A DNA stretch of 64,000 nucleotides, from NCBI RefSeq assembly GCF_963678975.1, contig NC_089274.1, forward strand, positions 1,166,001-1,230,000, given 5' to 3'. Source of the DNA: Dysidea avara. Its lineage: Eukaryota > Porifera > Demospongiae > Dictyoceratida > Dysideidae. The notes below the pieces were generated by a model, which saw only the letters and a program-made list of their open reading frames with translations, searched no databases and had not been told where the DNA came from. Both the position numbers and the translations under genes were made by a program. How positions within the stretch are numbered: position 1 is the first letter of the stretch; each line of letters begins with the position of its first letter. Of this stretch, positions 22,041-33,386 are shown in pieces.

Positions 22041-22323
22041 GATTGAAGCTGCTAGAAAGAGAGTAGCTAACCCACAAGTGTTTGAGCTGCATTCAAAGAG
22101 AAGTGATACCCAATTAATCAGCAATAAGCTCAGTTGATATGTTATTGTTGCCTCTCTGTGTGTGGGTGTGTGTTAGTAGTTAGTAATTGTGTTACAGGTG
22201 AAGAGGGCTCAAGGAGCCTGTATGTATGGAGCCTGGTATGTATGTATGTATGTCAAGGAGCCTGTATGTATGGCTCCATACTGCTTCGTCCATGTCATGG
22301 ACTGGTAACACACCACCCCATAT
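22041..22323. other. Spacer with GTAT-rich simple repeat
   Basis: Contains alternating GGAGCCTGTATGTATGG and TATGTATGTATGTATG copies around 22211-22275. Nothing coding is supported. Confidence 0.5.
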
Positions 22324-22971
22324 CAGTGGCGTATCTAGACATTTTACTTTACCTGGGCACTGGGTGGGCACGCCACTCAGCCAAGCAACACACATACACA
22401 TGCCCATCTTCATATGGACATCAATATAGCGTTTAAAATATGTTGTGCATCACTATCTATGTGCTATACTTACATTAACTGCATGCAGGATAACTAATAT
22501 TACCCTACTTGATACAAACGCTAGCTACTATCGTCTTCTTCACACACAGTACACTGGAGGAAACTTTGAAATTTCACACAGCCACATCTCAAAACGTCTC
22601 AAAAGTTGCTCTTGTCTGTTCACATCTGAATTTTGACTACATCTTCATCTTGAATTGGCACTATTCACCACACATTTATTTGTTCTCTGTCACGATGCTG
22701 CAGTTGGTAGTCATGTGATCTTCCTTCTATTAAGTGCCTTACATTGGCAATACCACAATCGAAACCAATGCAAGATCGCTGTTCTCCTCTGCACTACCTC
22801 TGGAAAAAAAGGCTTGAGTTGACATGGATTAGAGCTACATAAGTTGTGCTAGTACAATCATTATTGCTATAAACGGTTATTCAACATTGATGTTGAATAG
22901 CATTCACCCGGGCACGATTCAAATTAACTAGGGCCCAGGCCCGGGTAGGTCCGGGTGTAGATACGCCACTG
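22324..22971. mobile_element. Non-autonomous hAT element with perfect 8-bp TSD
   Basis: The termini CAGTGGCGTATCTA and TAGATACGCCACTG are inverse (one mismatch) and the element is flanked on both sides by CCCCATAT (22316-22323 and 22972-22979). Length is 648 bp with no transposase. TIR sequence and 8-bp TSD are typical of hAT. Confidence 0.9.
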
Positions 22972-22979
22972 CCCCATAT

Positions 22980-24060
22980 CCCTGTTTTAGTGATTGAGAC
23001 CAGGCATCATAGGCCTCCCTTTCCTCAAAGTTGAGTTGCTTTATGCACACCTCTCACAAGGAGAAGCATCTGCTTCCGTAGTTCCCAGCTATCATCCACA
23101 TGCAGCTCATCCACCTTCCTAGAGGTTCTCTAATTACTAGGCCTAAATTCACAGCTTGTGGATTGGTTACTATAGCATCCCTTGATTAGGTGAGGGATGC
23201 CACCTTTGGGATGGAGGTGGAAGTGGAGATTGATATCCTAGTGTGTAGCACTTACTGTGTCCAACTAATAATTGATAGTGCACCAGTTGAACAGGATCAA
23301 GAGAATATTATTCCATTGTAACTAGCTGTACTACTATTACCTGCTGTCACCATCTTTTACAAACACTAGAGCTAATCATCACCTAAAATTCTCTCACTAC
23401 CAACCCAGCACAGAAATTTACCGTAACTCTTTCCCCCCCAAGACGACAATTGAGAACGGAATTCTCTACCCTACCCTGATCTACATGAAGTTGACATTAA
23501 AATATTTAAGTTATACTTATTTACATAATGTACTGTGCTTGTACATTAGCATGTTACCCCTGAGGGTTTCGCTAATAAATATATAAGCTGTAGCTAGAAA
23601 CTTAAAATATGGCACATGCTGGTTGGCTCTATAGGGAAGAACCTGGTATTAGTTATATGACATAATTTTGACAATTTGTGTGAAGTGTGTTTTGTGAATA
23701 GGAAAAGTGTTTTAGTTGAAAAAATTAAACTCCGTTTTTTAAATGTTTTTTTAATCTGCTTTACCAGTTAGGTACTGGAGGGCGAACACTGGAGGAAAAG
23801 CCTGTATGAGGTGTTTATCACGAGCCAGGGAACCTAAGCTAAAATCTTTGACTAAAGTGAAACGGTGCTTCAGAGCCTTGTTGTAACTTTTATTAATACT
23901 GATCACAACCATGAACTATAAAGAAGGTACAATATTTGCTGATTAATTGAATATGTTTATATACATAATTATAGACATGTACCAATTTCAATATGTGCAA
24001 AAGTGATCATGCAGTTATGTATAACTTGTGAAAAGCTGGCATTGAGATAACTATAGGATA
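22980..24060. other. Spacer without recognisable genes
   Basis: No coding region or clear repeat boundary seen; several AT-rich runs only. Confidence 0.4.
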
Positions 24061-24680
24061 GTGTTTTGTATATTTTAATACAGTGTAAACTTGAGCCCAT
24101 TGGTTCTTTTAACACTATTTTGTATCAGTGGTAATTTACATGGATTCTAAACTAAAGTTCTACATTCACACAGATTTTACTGCAAAGAAGGCTAACTGTA
24201 ATAATTATTTAGGTCTTATTTCTAAAGTATTTGAATGTATGGACTTGGATGATATGCCAAATCCCTGGTCCGTCCACTGCTTGAGTATAACAATGCAATT
24301 TGGGGGCCATATCATGGATAAACATAAGATAGAAGCTATACAACGAAGAGCCACTAGAATGATTACCACCTGTTGTGATTTGTCTTAATATGATCGATTG
24401 CACTATTTTAATTTACCATCTTTACAGTACTGAAGGCTCAGAGGAGATCTGCTATTTTTGTACCAAATGATCAACAATTTCTATAATAATACAGAGAGCT
24501 TTTTTGTCATTCTCACAATCACAACAAGAGTGCACAACATGAAATTATTCAAGCCATGCACATACGAATTGCTTGTCAAGATCATCTTTCTTTTCAATTA
24601 GAGTGATTAATGATTGGAATTCTTTATCCCAATCAGTGATTGACTCCAGCTCCCCTAGAATCTGCTGGACAGACACTATA
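24061..24680 (+). pseudogene. Non-LTR retrotransposon reverse transcriptase, C-terminal remnant
   Basis: The frame at 24128-24388 reads MDSKLKFYIHTDFTAKKAN, then HKIEAIQRRATRMI, the characteristic post-catalytic part of Jockey/CR1-like reverse transcriptases. Broken frames continue with LHYFNLPSLQY-like and RVINDWNSL-like text to about 24680. The catalytic palm is absent and there are several stops. A related but separate copy sits at 58965-60050. Confidence 0.7.
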
Positions 24681-25560
24681 GTAATATAATGTATGATTTT
24701 TAATGGGTATAGCTACTTAATTGTGTGTATGATTTGGATGTACAGGTTATGCCTCTATCCAAAATAAATTACAATTTCAATTTTTTGTGACAAAAAAGTT
24801 GCTATACATATACTTAAAATTAATGTCCATGCTACCCTAAATTAACTGTACAATGTGCTATATACTACAGGTGAAATTTGCTCGTCTTCCTCAACAACGT
24901 CACCTGGATGATGAGAACAAGAAGAAAGCGTTAAAATAATATTGAAAGTTAAAAAAACTATCCCAACAGCCTATGATTGCAGAGACAGGCCATATTGAGG
25001 GATTAAGGAATACACACTCACTCACTGAGAAAATTGTGATCAGTTGTGCATGTGCTTATATGACCAACGTTTGTATAAATCTCTGTGTGCTGTTACATGT
25101 CACCCAGACATAATAAATTATAATGTGTTTTGAGAAGCTATATTACTTAGGTAGCCAATGCCAGTCCCACTATGGTATGTATGGTTATCTTCCCAACAGC
25201 TGGGATCAGCTATAACCTTGCACACTTTAGCAATAAAAGTTTTCTGATATGGATTGACTACAGCAAGCCATCTAGCTATACTATCATTATTTCCCACATC
25301 TATGTCATGACTGTATTTTCATTGTACAACCATCATATTTTTTTATACTTGTAGCTATGCACAGCAAAATTAAAAAAAGTTGTAAATAAAAAAATCGTAG
25401 ATAGATTTACTTATTTTGCAACTTTAATTACATCATCAATCAAGTTAGTTTATTTTATGACCATCCCTTCCCAATTCTGGCTGGCTGTTCAATCTGACCA
25501 CATTAAAGTTGTCAGATCTGAAAATGGATGGCTAGCTTAACTCCATACAGCCTGCTAGTC
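24681..25560. other. Spacer without recognisable genes
   Basis: AT-rich; short ORFs only (for example 25172-25354), with no recognisable motif. Confidence 0.4.
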
Positions 25561-26069
25561 TCATGTAGCCAAACACTGATTTTTCCTTTTATGTGGAGGC
25601 AGGAAAAATATTAATGAATACATTATGAGAATTCTGCAGTCAACATGAATAATCATAACTTTAGATAAATAACCAGCACCCACTGTAATATAGATTACAT
25701 ACAACAATATAACAAATGTACGTAACTCACAACAATATATAAGCACACAATTGGCCTGGTTCCTCAATTTGTACTGTCATGTTCCTTAATGCATGCAGAA
25801 CAGTACCACTTGGAGGGTAGAATGTCTTATCTGCTTGAATGCATGACTAGTGAAAACGTTCTAAGCACGGATGACATTTTACCATACCATCCCAAATGTC
25901 AGGCAGTCAACAAGTGCAGGTTTTTAGTAATGGTTTTGCAGGAGCTCTTCCTTGTCAAACAACATAAAAAGTGTTATATAAGCTTACTCTGGAACTACTC
26001 CAGCACATAAAGTACAAGCAAATGCAAGAACAAACAATCCACAGTCAGAACCACCTGGACATCCGGAAA

Positions 26070-27374
26070 TGTTAGGGACAAGTACTTTCCAGGTGTGATT
26101 GGAACACTCCCATACAACTGCTACCATTAATGTTTACTAGTTTAATTTTGCAGTTCTTTTTTGACGCAAGAATCCAATAGGATTCATAGCAATTTAGTAC
26201 CAGCACAAATTCACTACTCTTATTATCAAACATGCATGTTTGGCTTCTCTGTAATCCTGATACGTTTTGAAACTTTCTCTTCAACAAAGTTTGCTCAGCA
26301 TTCATTAGTCTTGCATTAAGCCAATCTATTTGATTCCGTAGAATTTTTAAATCAGATTTCATAAACTTTTACTCCTGCAGCAATTTCAATGATAGTTCTA
26401 TCTGGTTCCTCATACGTACTTTTCATCTGAACTTGTGGTGCTCAGCACCTGTGGTTTTTTAATCTCTCCTTTGCTTTTCTTCTATTCGCAACTATTCCAG
26501 GCGGAAATGTGACATGTAATGCATTGTGTGTTTTAGGGATTACTTGTGGTGTAGTATTTTCACACTGTGTGACTTTGTTTCATTACTGTGACTCATTTAG
26601 CACAAGTGGCAAAACCATTCTTTTCGCTTTGGTGTAGCCTTCAATCCAACATAAGATATATGACAATCACAGCATATAGCTGTGCATTCGAAAAACTCCC
26701 TTTCACACACTTGGTAGCTGGGGTCAAACTTAATTCTTCTTCTCCATGACCTGACACAGTTGAGCCCATCCATCATCAGTGAAATGCTTTCTGATTCGGA
26801 ATAATTAACATTATCGTCTATGCAAGTATTTCGTATCTTCATGTCTTGCTTGTACTGATGCTACATCCAGTTTGACACCATCATTCATAGCTGTGTTAGC
26901 ATCAAGAACAGAAACAAACCATTTCAGCATTTCCTGAAGAGCAGTGCATTGCTATAGTGATGTAATTAAACAGATAATAAACATACCTCTTTCTTGATAC
27001 TTGGGATGCTGTCTAAAAAAGCAAAAGGTCCATCTGCTAACTTCATTTTCTTTGGTAAGCCAATAACTGTTACAGTAAGTCTGAGCCTTTCGGCCCCCCT
27101 CGTTTTGGTACTCTACCAGGCAATCTATATCAGACAACTCAAGTTCATGTCTGCAGTGGATGCATATACACATAATACGCTCTAGAAACATGTGGGGGTC
27201 AAGAAATAAATCCTTTCTCTCATAAGACATAAAGCCATAGATATACTGACTCAAGGTTAGTATATCTGTGATAAAGCTGTTGTAAATTGCAATCCCTGAC
27301 CCTGCCTGCACTGCAGCAGAGACAGGGATACTGGTGTTAGCTAGCCAAACCACCAAAAAGTGCTGGGTCACCAT
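26070..27374 (-). pseudogene. Decayed multi-exon gene of unknown family with cysteine-rich C-terminus
   Basis: Minus-strand frames can be followed as an exon from about 27300 to 26990 (DPHMFLERIMCICIHCRHEL), a next exon from about 26946 (LQEMLKWFVSVLDANTAMND), and then a segment ending in CTAICCDCH and WFCHLC (26597-26842), with Cys spacing like a PHD-type or related zinc finger. In the first exon the frame is best continued after a G6 run near 27110 by removing one base, giving LTVTVIGLPKKMKLADG up to a GT donor. Family not recognised; transposon-derived is plausible given the surroundings. Confidence 0.45.
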
Positions 27375-27484
27375 GCAGCCCTATGACATGGTCATGGCAG
27401 AACAGAGTTATACCCTCTCTCTCTCACACACACACGCACAACACGCAAAAGCATATGGGCTAGGCCAGCAACCACATCAAGCTT

Positions 27485-27870
27485 AGGCCACTCCAAATAA
27501 ACTCTCTGTTTCCCGTCCACCGCCAGCATCTAGTTACTGCCAGCTCTAAATGTTCCATTATTCCGTATTCTTCCACTATTTTCCGGTTATTCTTGCATAC
27601 TGATAGGTTCAGCAAAAGCTATCTTGAAACAGTGTCAGCAGTGCTATCAAGTCAGCACAAACTTCACGTTTGTGTTATTTTTGCAACTTACAAAGGAAGG
27701 AACAAGCTTAAGCATGCTTTTATGCAGCCTTTTTGGCAGTTCCAGGCAAATATTAAATGGCTTGAAAAGCTAGCCAATTCTATAATGAAATAATGGAAAT
27801 GGACTGCCCGCCCGCATGCAAATATGCCTGAGTCCAGGACAGGAAACAGAGAATTTATTTGGAGTGGCCT
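27485..27870. mobile_element. MITE with AGGCCACTCCAAATAAA termini
   Basis: The left end AGGCCACTCCAAATAAACTC is matched by the inverse right end ending TTTGGAGTGGCCT; CTGTTTCC and GGAAACAG extend the match. 386 bp, non-coding. The AGGCCAC start is shared with the MITE at 7651-7939, so the two may belong to one superfamily. Confidence 0.75.
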
Positions 27871-28305
27871 TACCGCTGATTGGGTCTCTTTCCTTCAGTT
27901 TTACTTTTAAATGTCTTTCCTCCGTGAATACAGCTAAAACAGTCTGAATATACTATCTCTTCCTTGAAATTCTTGTGGGTTTCTCTCCGGCTCGGTTGTT
28001 CTCTTTCTATAGCAGCTTCAATCTTTCTGCTAGCTATCTCTCAGAATTGCACAAACCAGTTCCTTTCTTTTATCTGTGAATTTTTTGAGAAAAAGTTGCG
28101 AACCTATCAAAACAGGACACATCAGATTCTCATTCCATCAACACCATCAAGTTCAGGATACTGTAGTTCAGGTGTACTAAAGCCATAGATATACTAACCC
28201 CAGGTACTATGCTAAAGCCGTATATGTTAAAACCGGATCACGTGGACCGAGCCGGACGAATAGCCTGGTAAAATCGGCGTTCGGAACCGGACGAATAGCC
28301 ACTAC

Positions 28306-28726
28306 GTTCTTCCTCTGGAGCACAGGACAAGCAGAGCAGCAACTGCGCCGTGGATCAGTAATGACCAGTACTAGGTAAAGTACCTGCATGCGGAGTATGG
28401 TTAGGCCCCTCTTCGGTGATTATTAGTTTCTCATCCAGCCTTTCATGCATTGGATTGCTCTATGCGTTTACTGGGCGAGATAGCCGTATTGTTAGGTGTT
28501 TATAAGCTTTGTATCCTTGCTGTTGGAGACTATCTCACTGATGTATCAACTATTCTGGTATTTGTTTGCAAAAATCGCGTCGTTTTGGCCGATTTTCAGC
28601 ATATAGATGGCTAACAAGCTTCAATTATAACCATACTCCGCATGCAGGTACTTTACCTAGTACTGGTCATTGTTGACCCACGGCGCAGTTGCTGCTCTGT
28701 TTGTCCTGTGCTCCAGAGGAAGAAAC
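28306..28726. mobile_element. Foldback with 98-bp arms
   Basis: Left arm 28306-28403 and right arm 28629-28726 are inverse copies (TTCTTCCTCTGGAGCACAGG and its complement at the outer ends). They enclose about 225 bp without coding capacity. A CCGGACGAATAGCC direct repeat precedes the left arm (about 28254 and 28288). Confidence 0.75.
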
Positions 28727-29450
28727 ATTTTGTCTGTCGCCGGCGAGGTCCGGTCTGTCGCCAAAAAGCTGCACAGATCGTGCTGCCACCAGAAACTGAC
28801 CAATAAAATCAAACCACCAATACTTTAAGTTGATGGTAGACTACTTGAACAATGTTGAGAGTGAATATCGTGGCATACGAAGAACCCTACGAACCGCTAC
28901 AACGAAAAATCACGTGATTTTAGGACATTTGTACCGTTTTCTACCAGAAGAAAATGACAAACTTGGCTGCCACGCTGGTGTTACTTAAGTTACACTTAGC
29001 CTAACACATGACAATAGTTAGGTAGTTGATTGGAGGATATCGATTTTTCGCGTTGCGGACCCTACCTTAGGCTATAACTTACGGTATGCGCGGACTACCG
29101 GTAATAGGCGCCTTCTGTAGAATTATTATTTTGAAGGCGTGCTGTTCGAGGTGCTGTTTTGTGAATTCTATGCAGTTCTCCCATTTGTGATGGCTGGCGA
29201 AGCTGATTCTGGTTAGTTTATAAACGATTATTTTATTTATCTGAGGGTGGCACCAAAAGGCTGGGCCTGCGCATAGATATAGCTAAATATATTTATAACG
29301 TTGATGTATATTGCTGAGGGGCACCTGCTTCTCCATTAAAGCAATAATGATTGTGGTGGGTTTAGCGGGAACTTACGTAATACGTAAGGTAACGTAAAAA
29401 TCACGAATTATACGTCCGCCATTTTTGTAGGGCAAAAACGTGAATGAGAG
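28727..29450. other. Spacer, possible isolated first exon
   Basis: Holds ATGGCTGGCGAAGCTGATTC followed by a GT donor at about 29190-29212, which could be the start of a gene (MAGEADS), but no downstream exon was found. Otherwise nothing recognised. Confidence 0.25.
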
Positions 29451-29590
29451 TAGTCTCGCGTGGCCAGACCGCTTTTTCTCAGCACGACGCTTATCGATTA
29501 AAATTATAAGCTGCCTTTTTCGATCAGGCGCTTATAATTTTAATCGATAAGCGCCGTGCTGAGAAAAAGCGGTCTGGCCACGCGAGACTA
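29451..29590. mobile_element. MITE, TAGTCTCGCG family, 10-bp TSD
   Basis: A 140-bp near-palindrome beginning TAGTCTCGCGTGGCCAGACC and ending with its inverse. TGAATGAGAG flanks both ends (29441-29450 and 29591-29600). A related sequence near 31450-31505 carries the same flank (AGTGAATGAGAGG) without the element, which is an independent empty site. Confidence 0.92.
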
Positions 29591-29942
29591 TGAATGAGAG
29601 CCAAATACCGGAGATCTGATGCGATGACGTCATAGTTGACATCATTGTGTTTATGACGTCATGGTGTTTATATTAGTATTATAAACAAATTGTTTACTAT
29701 CCAATTAATAGTCCAAAGTTACGGTTTACCTAGTATAAATCCCGGAGTAAATCCAAGCGTAAATCAATAGGGTTTGGGTTCAGCTACTTTTTTAAATGTA
29801 CACCAGATGACAATTAGATTCAGGGTTTCAGCAGCTAGCAGCGGTGGTACAGTGGTTAGAACTCTGACGCATTACGGAAAAGTGATGGGATTTTTTACAG
29901 GCAAGTTAAAATCAGTAAAACATCAGATCTCTGACATTTAGT

Positions 29943-30090
29943 CAATTTCAAATAAGAGAGTGCGTGTTTAGAATGCCTTCCAGTTGTTGTACTGTTGTGA
30001 CACACAATGAGCAAGTAAGAAATGTGGAATTAAGCTTTGTGGATTCCCAAGAGAAGACGTCTCCGTGTAGTCTGGCAGCACCTGCCCCTT
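29943..30090 (+). pseudogene. Possible THAP-type zinc finger remnant, copy 1
   Basis: The frame at 29973 reads MPSSCCTVVTHNEQVRNVEL, resembling the start of THAP domains (short N-terminus with close cysteines). A paralogous text (CNEKVRNVELL) occurs at 31520-31570 with upstream homology. THAP domains occur in P-type transposases, so this may be a P-like remnant. Similarity is weak. Confidence 0.3.
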
Positions 30091-31129
30091 ACTGTAAAAG
30101 TGAGGGTGCTGGCATTGTCAGACTAATCTGCAAGGTTTTATTTTATTTATTTGAAATGCTGTATTTGGGACATTAGCATCCAGTATCATAGAAAGTGCTG
30201 GAAGGATGGTGATGCTAAATGACTACCACAGTAGTTCAACATTATTGAGTTTTACTGATCAGTGAAAGCAAGTTATTAATCCTGAGCCAGACGAGTGAAG
30301 CTACATGTCAAAGGGCTACAAATTGTCCTTGTATACTACAAACAATTGCAAAATACATTTGTGAATTTCACTATAAACGGATAACTAATTTTACGACCGG
30401 AGTGAAATGTGTGCTTGATTGCAACACTTTCAAAGTTGAACCATGCATGTGTAGCTAATGTCTTTCTACAAGATTATTTTCCAGACTCTTCTTTTTATAA
30501 TAAATAAAACACCGGTGATTCAGCACTGGGTGCTTCTACTATTATAGTTTCCTCTGGCAGCAGCTGCTTTTGCAATAATCCATTTCAATTGTTCCACCGA
30601 CAGTATGTAGCCAGACTACTGAGTTACAGCATTGCCTGTCTGCAATGCAAGAAGGCCTTGTGTTTATGTGATATATATGTGCATTCAAAGTATACATTTC
30701 AGCTTCTAACCATGACCAGGGCTTTGTGTCTCCTATTAGCTTCTTGGAATGGGGCTGAAAACCATGAAAAAGATTGATATACCCTAGTAGAGCAGTCAAA
30801 GGGTGTTCCTAAAAATAGTCTAAAATCGGGAAAAAAATGTCTGCAGTGGCCACTGACCTCTTACTTGAGAGCGTGGTGTATCTTACCACTGTACCAAGTG
30901 TTTCCAGGTGTCTAAAGGCTGCTTTTAAATGCTGTATGTACATTATTTTTATAACCCTGTAGTCAACAGCTAAAAACTTTGTCAAAAGAGGTTTATTGAC
31001 TGAAAACAGCCTGTTTTAAATACTTTTGACTAATAAAGTTGGTATTGTAGTTGAATTGCTTCAAATTGTACCTATAAATTAATTTGGCTGAACTTTGAGG
31101 TATCTAAAATGGCTATAGCTTCTGGAGGG

Positions 31130-31213
31130 CTGCATCTCCCAGACCCCCTGCTGCTAGAAGTTCTATACTCTGGTCAGCCCCCCCTCACATCAACTACTTC
31201 CTCTGCCACTGTC
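31130..31213. mobile_element. Truncated hAT right end
   Basis: Ends CTACTTCCTCTGCCACTG, the inverse of a hAT-type CAGTGGC terminus, preceded by the CCCAGACCCCCT text commonly seen near such ends (also at 16900). No matching left end or TSD was found. Confidence 0.5.
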
Positions 31214-31449
31214 TAACTGCTTTCTAGTAATTTTGATGATGCAACACACTGGACAAACTATTGAGTTGGAACCAAGGTGAGGGTGCATCATCAGCCTTGA
31301 ATTTAAGATTAACGTGTGATAACAACTTCTTGATAGCTACCCTTGTCTAGCTATACGATGTCATGATCATCTCTGCATTGTACTGATGTCTGGCTAAAAG
31401 TCGCTGAGTTTGTCTGCATGTATTGCCTCATATATATATATACTTCATG

Positions 31450-31570
31450 TGAATTATACATCCACCATTTTTGTAGTAAAAACATGAAGGAGTGAATGAG
31501 AGGTGACTAAATGAGTGTTCACAATGCTGTGCTATTGGATATATATGCAACGAGAAAGTAAGGAACGTGG
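31450..31570 (+). pseudogene. Possible THAP-type remnant, copy 2
   Basis: Homologous to about 29400-29450 joined to 29943-30030 (shared CCATTTTTGTAG, AATGAGAG and GTAAGGAACGTGGAATT-like text). It lacks the MITE present in copy 1. Coding frame disrupted. Confidence 0.35.
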
Positions 31571-32394
31571 AATTGCTCCCTAAAGACCCTGAGACTTGCC
31601 CTGAGAGGATCCAGCACTGGAAGAGTGGTTTTGGGAGCCAACTCAAACCCATTCACTAGACTCTGAAGTGCATCAGCTAGATTCTTCCCATGCAGCAATT
31701 GATTGCAGATAATCGCTTCTATTGCTATGTTGGAATTGACATGTCCTTTAGACTTAGACCACTTGCACGAGAATATTAGTGCACACAATAGTCTGAAAAC
31801 ACCATGTTGTTATAGTACATACTCTGCCTGTACTGTATCATTTTGGAGATATCACTGCTAAAGCTCCTACTTGGTGATCTTATGCTACTGGGTGTTCTAC
31901 TCGATCAACCAAGATGGGGAGAAACCAGAAACCTTTACAGTTTATCATCCAAGCTGCTTCATCTGGCACACAAGACACTAGGTAACGCATCAGGTACTGA
32001 GAACAGAAGATCGAAGCGAGAAGCAAGGGGATGAGTGGATAGCAGTGCATGGACCAACACTTGGTAAATTGTTCAGATGACTTTTATGGATTCATTTATA
32101 CAGAATTTGAACCATGTTATGTCCAGTACACCTGTCCTTTCATGTTGTGGGTGTTATGTGATGGCACTGGTCCAGGATGGGTTTACCACTGTGTTCAATC
32201 TTCCAAGGTAATACACATAGCAACAGAGAAGTAATGTTAAACAGTGAAGAGAATATGGTATGGAGTGTGAGTAGAGCGGATTGGTAGAGTCAGTAATTGC
32301 AATATCAAAGACGGAAATGCACAACTCAGTTTACACTCGAATTACTTCCCTTGAAAGACTTTGTACTGTTGAAGGATGATAAACAGGCTGCTAA

Positions 32395-33180
32395 GAGGGA
32401 TGAAAGGTTGTGAAGAGTATATGGATGATGTGGTGGTTGATAGTTGTTAGGAACACCTATCCAAGTACTGACTAAGTTTGCTGAGGCTAACTTTGCTGTT
32501 AACGTGGCCAAAAGTGAGATTGGTCATGCCCAGGTCAGGGTAAGGCAATATGGCGCTCCATTGGCCCAATGTGAACACAAATTGACCCACACAACTCACG
32601 GCCTCTGCTCCAATTTTCTCAGCACTAGCTCAGCTTTGTGACTAATACACATCAAACATAAGCTGATTGGCCCAGTGGTATACTACTGGTGGGGCAGTAG
32701 ATGTCTGGGTTGGGCCAATTTGGCTCAGAGTCGAAATACTTATCAAAAACCCTGGCCCAGGTCTCCTTTCTTGGTCATGTAGTAGGAAGTGGAATGGTTA
32801 AGCCATTAGTGTGGCCGTTATATTGACTACCTACCACCAATGACTAAGAAAGAGCTAAGATATAAGTTCCTTGACGTGGTGGGATCAGGGATGTTATCAC
32901 CGTTTGTGCCATAACTTTTCAGTGATCACAATGCCATTAACCAACTTGCTGAAGAAAGATCATGACTATGTGTGGTGTGATAGCTATCATGCTGCGTTCA
33001 TGATTTTGAAGTCTCTATTGCTGTCCCACCCTGTACTACTAGCACCAGATATCATGAAGTACTTTATTTGTTTTTATGGTTGACGCAAGTAGCTTTGGTG
33101 CTGGAGCAGTGTTAATGTAAAGCAATTCTCAAAAAGGAGTGGAACATCCTGTATGCTATTTTTTGACTTGCATCAGAGAA
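32395..33180 (+). pseudogene. Gypsy-type reverse transcriptase / RNase H remnant
   Basis: Fragments in order: EYMDDVVV (the reverse transcriptase catalytic YxDD) near 32417; then KFAEANFAVNVAKSEIGHAQ at 32470-32535; an interruption of about 220 bp; FLGHVVGSGMVKP near 32770-32805; then NFSVITMPLTNLLKKDHDYV and LLLSHPVLLAPD (32910-33055); and a VDASSFGAGAVLM RNase H start near 33080. Several stops and frame changes. Plus strand, opposite to the integrase-protease remnant beside it. Confidence 0.75.
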
Positions 33181-33386
33181 ATTATTCAACCAGTGAACAT
33201 TTGCCCTAGTGATGCCAAGTTTGAAAGTTTTGGTCCATTCTCTGCCATGTCTTTCTGCCTTTCTCTCCTTCCACTACGAGTGTTGGTGTGGTTTCTGTCC
33301 TTTGTGATAAAACTTCAACATGTTCACATGACACAATTGTTGTTGTTTATGTCATTGAGGGGTATTGATAATGTAGTCAACATCAT

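Noticed and set aside
29838..29880. tRNA gene or SINE head (GTGGTACAGTGGTTAGA)
   Set aside because: Looks like a box A, but no box B follows at the right distance.
30843..31213. Complete hAT element from CAGTGGCCACTG to GCCACTG
   Set aside because: The flanking 8-mers (AATGTCTG and TCTAACTG) do not match and the left end may be chance; only the right end was kept.
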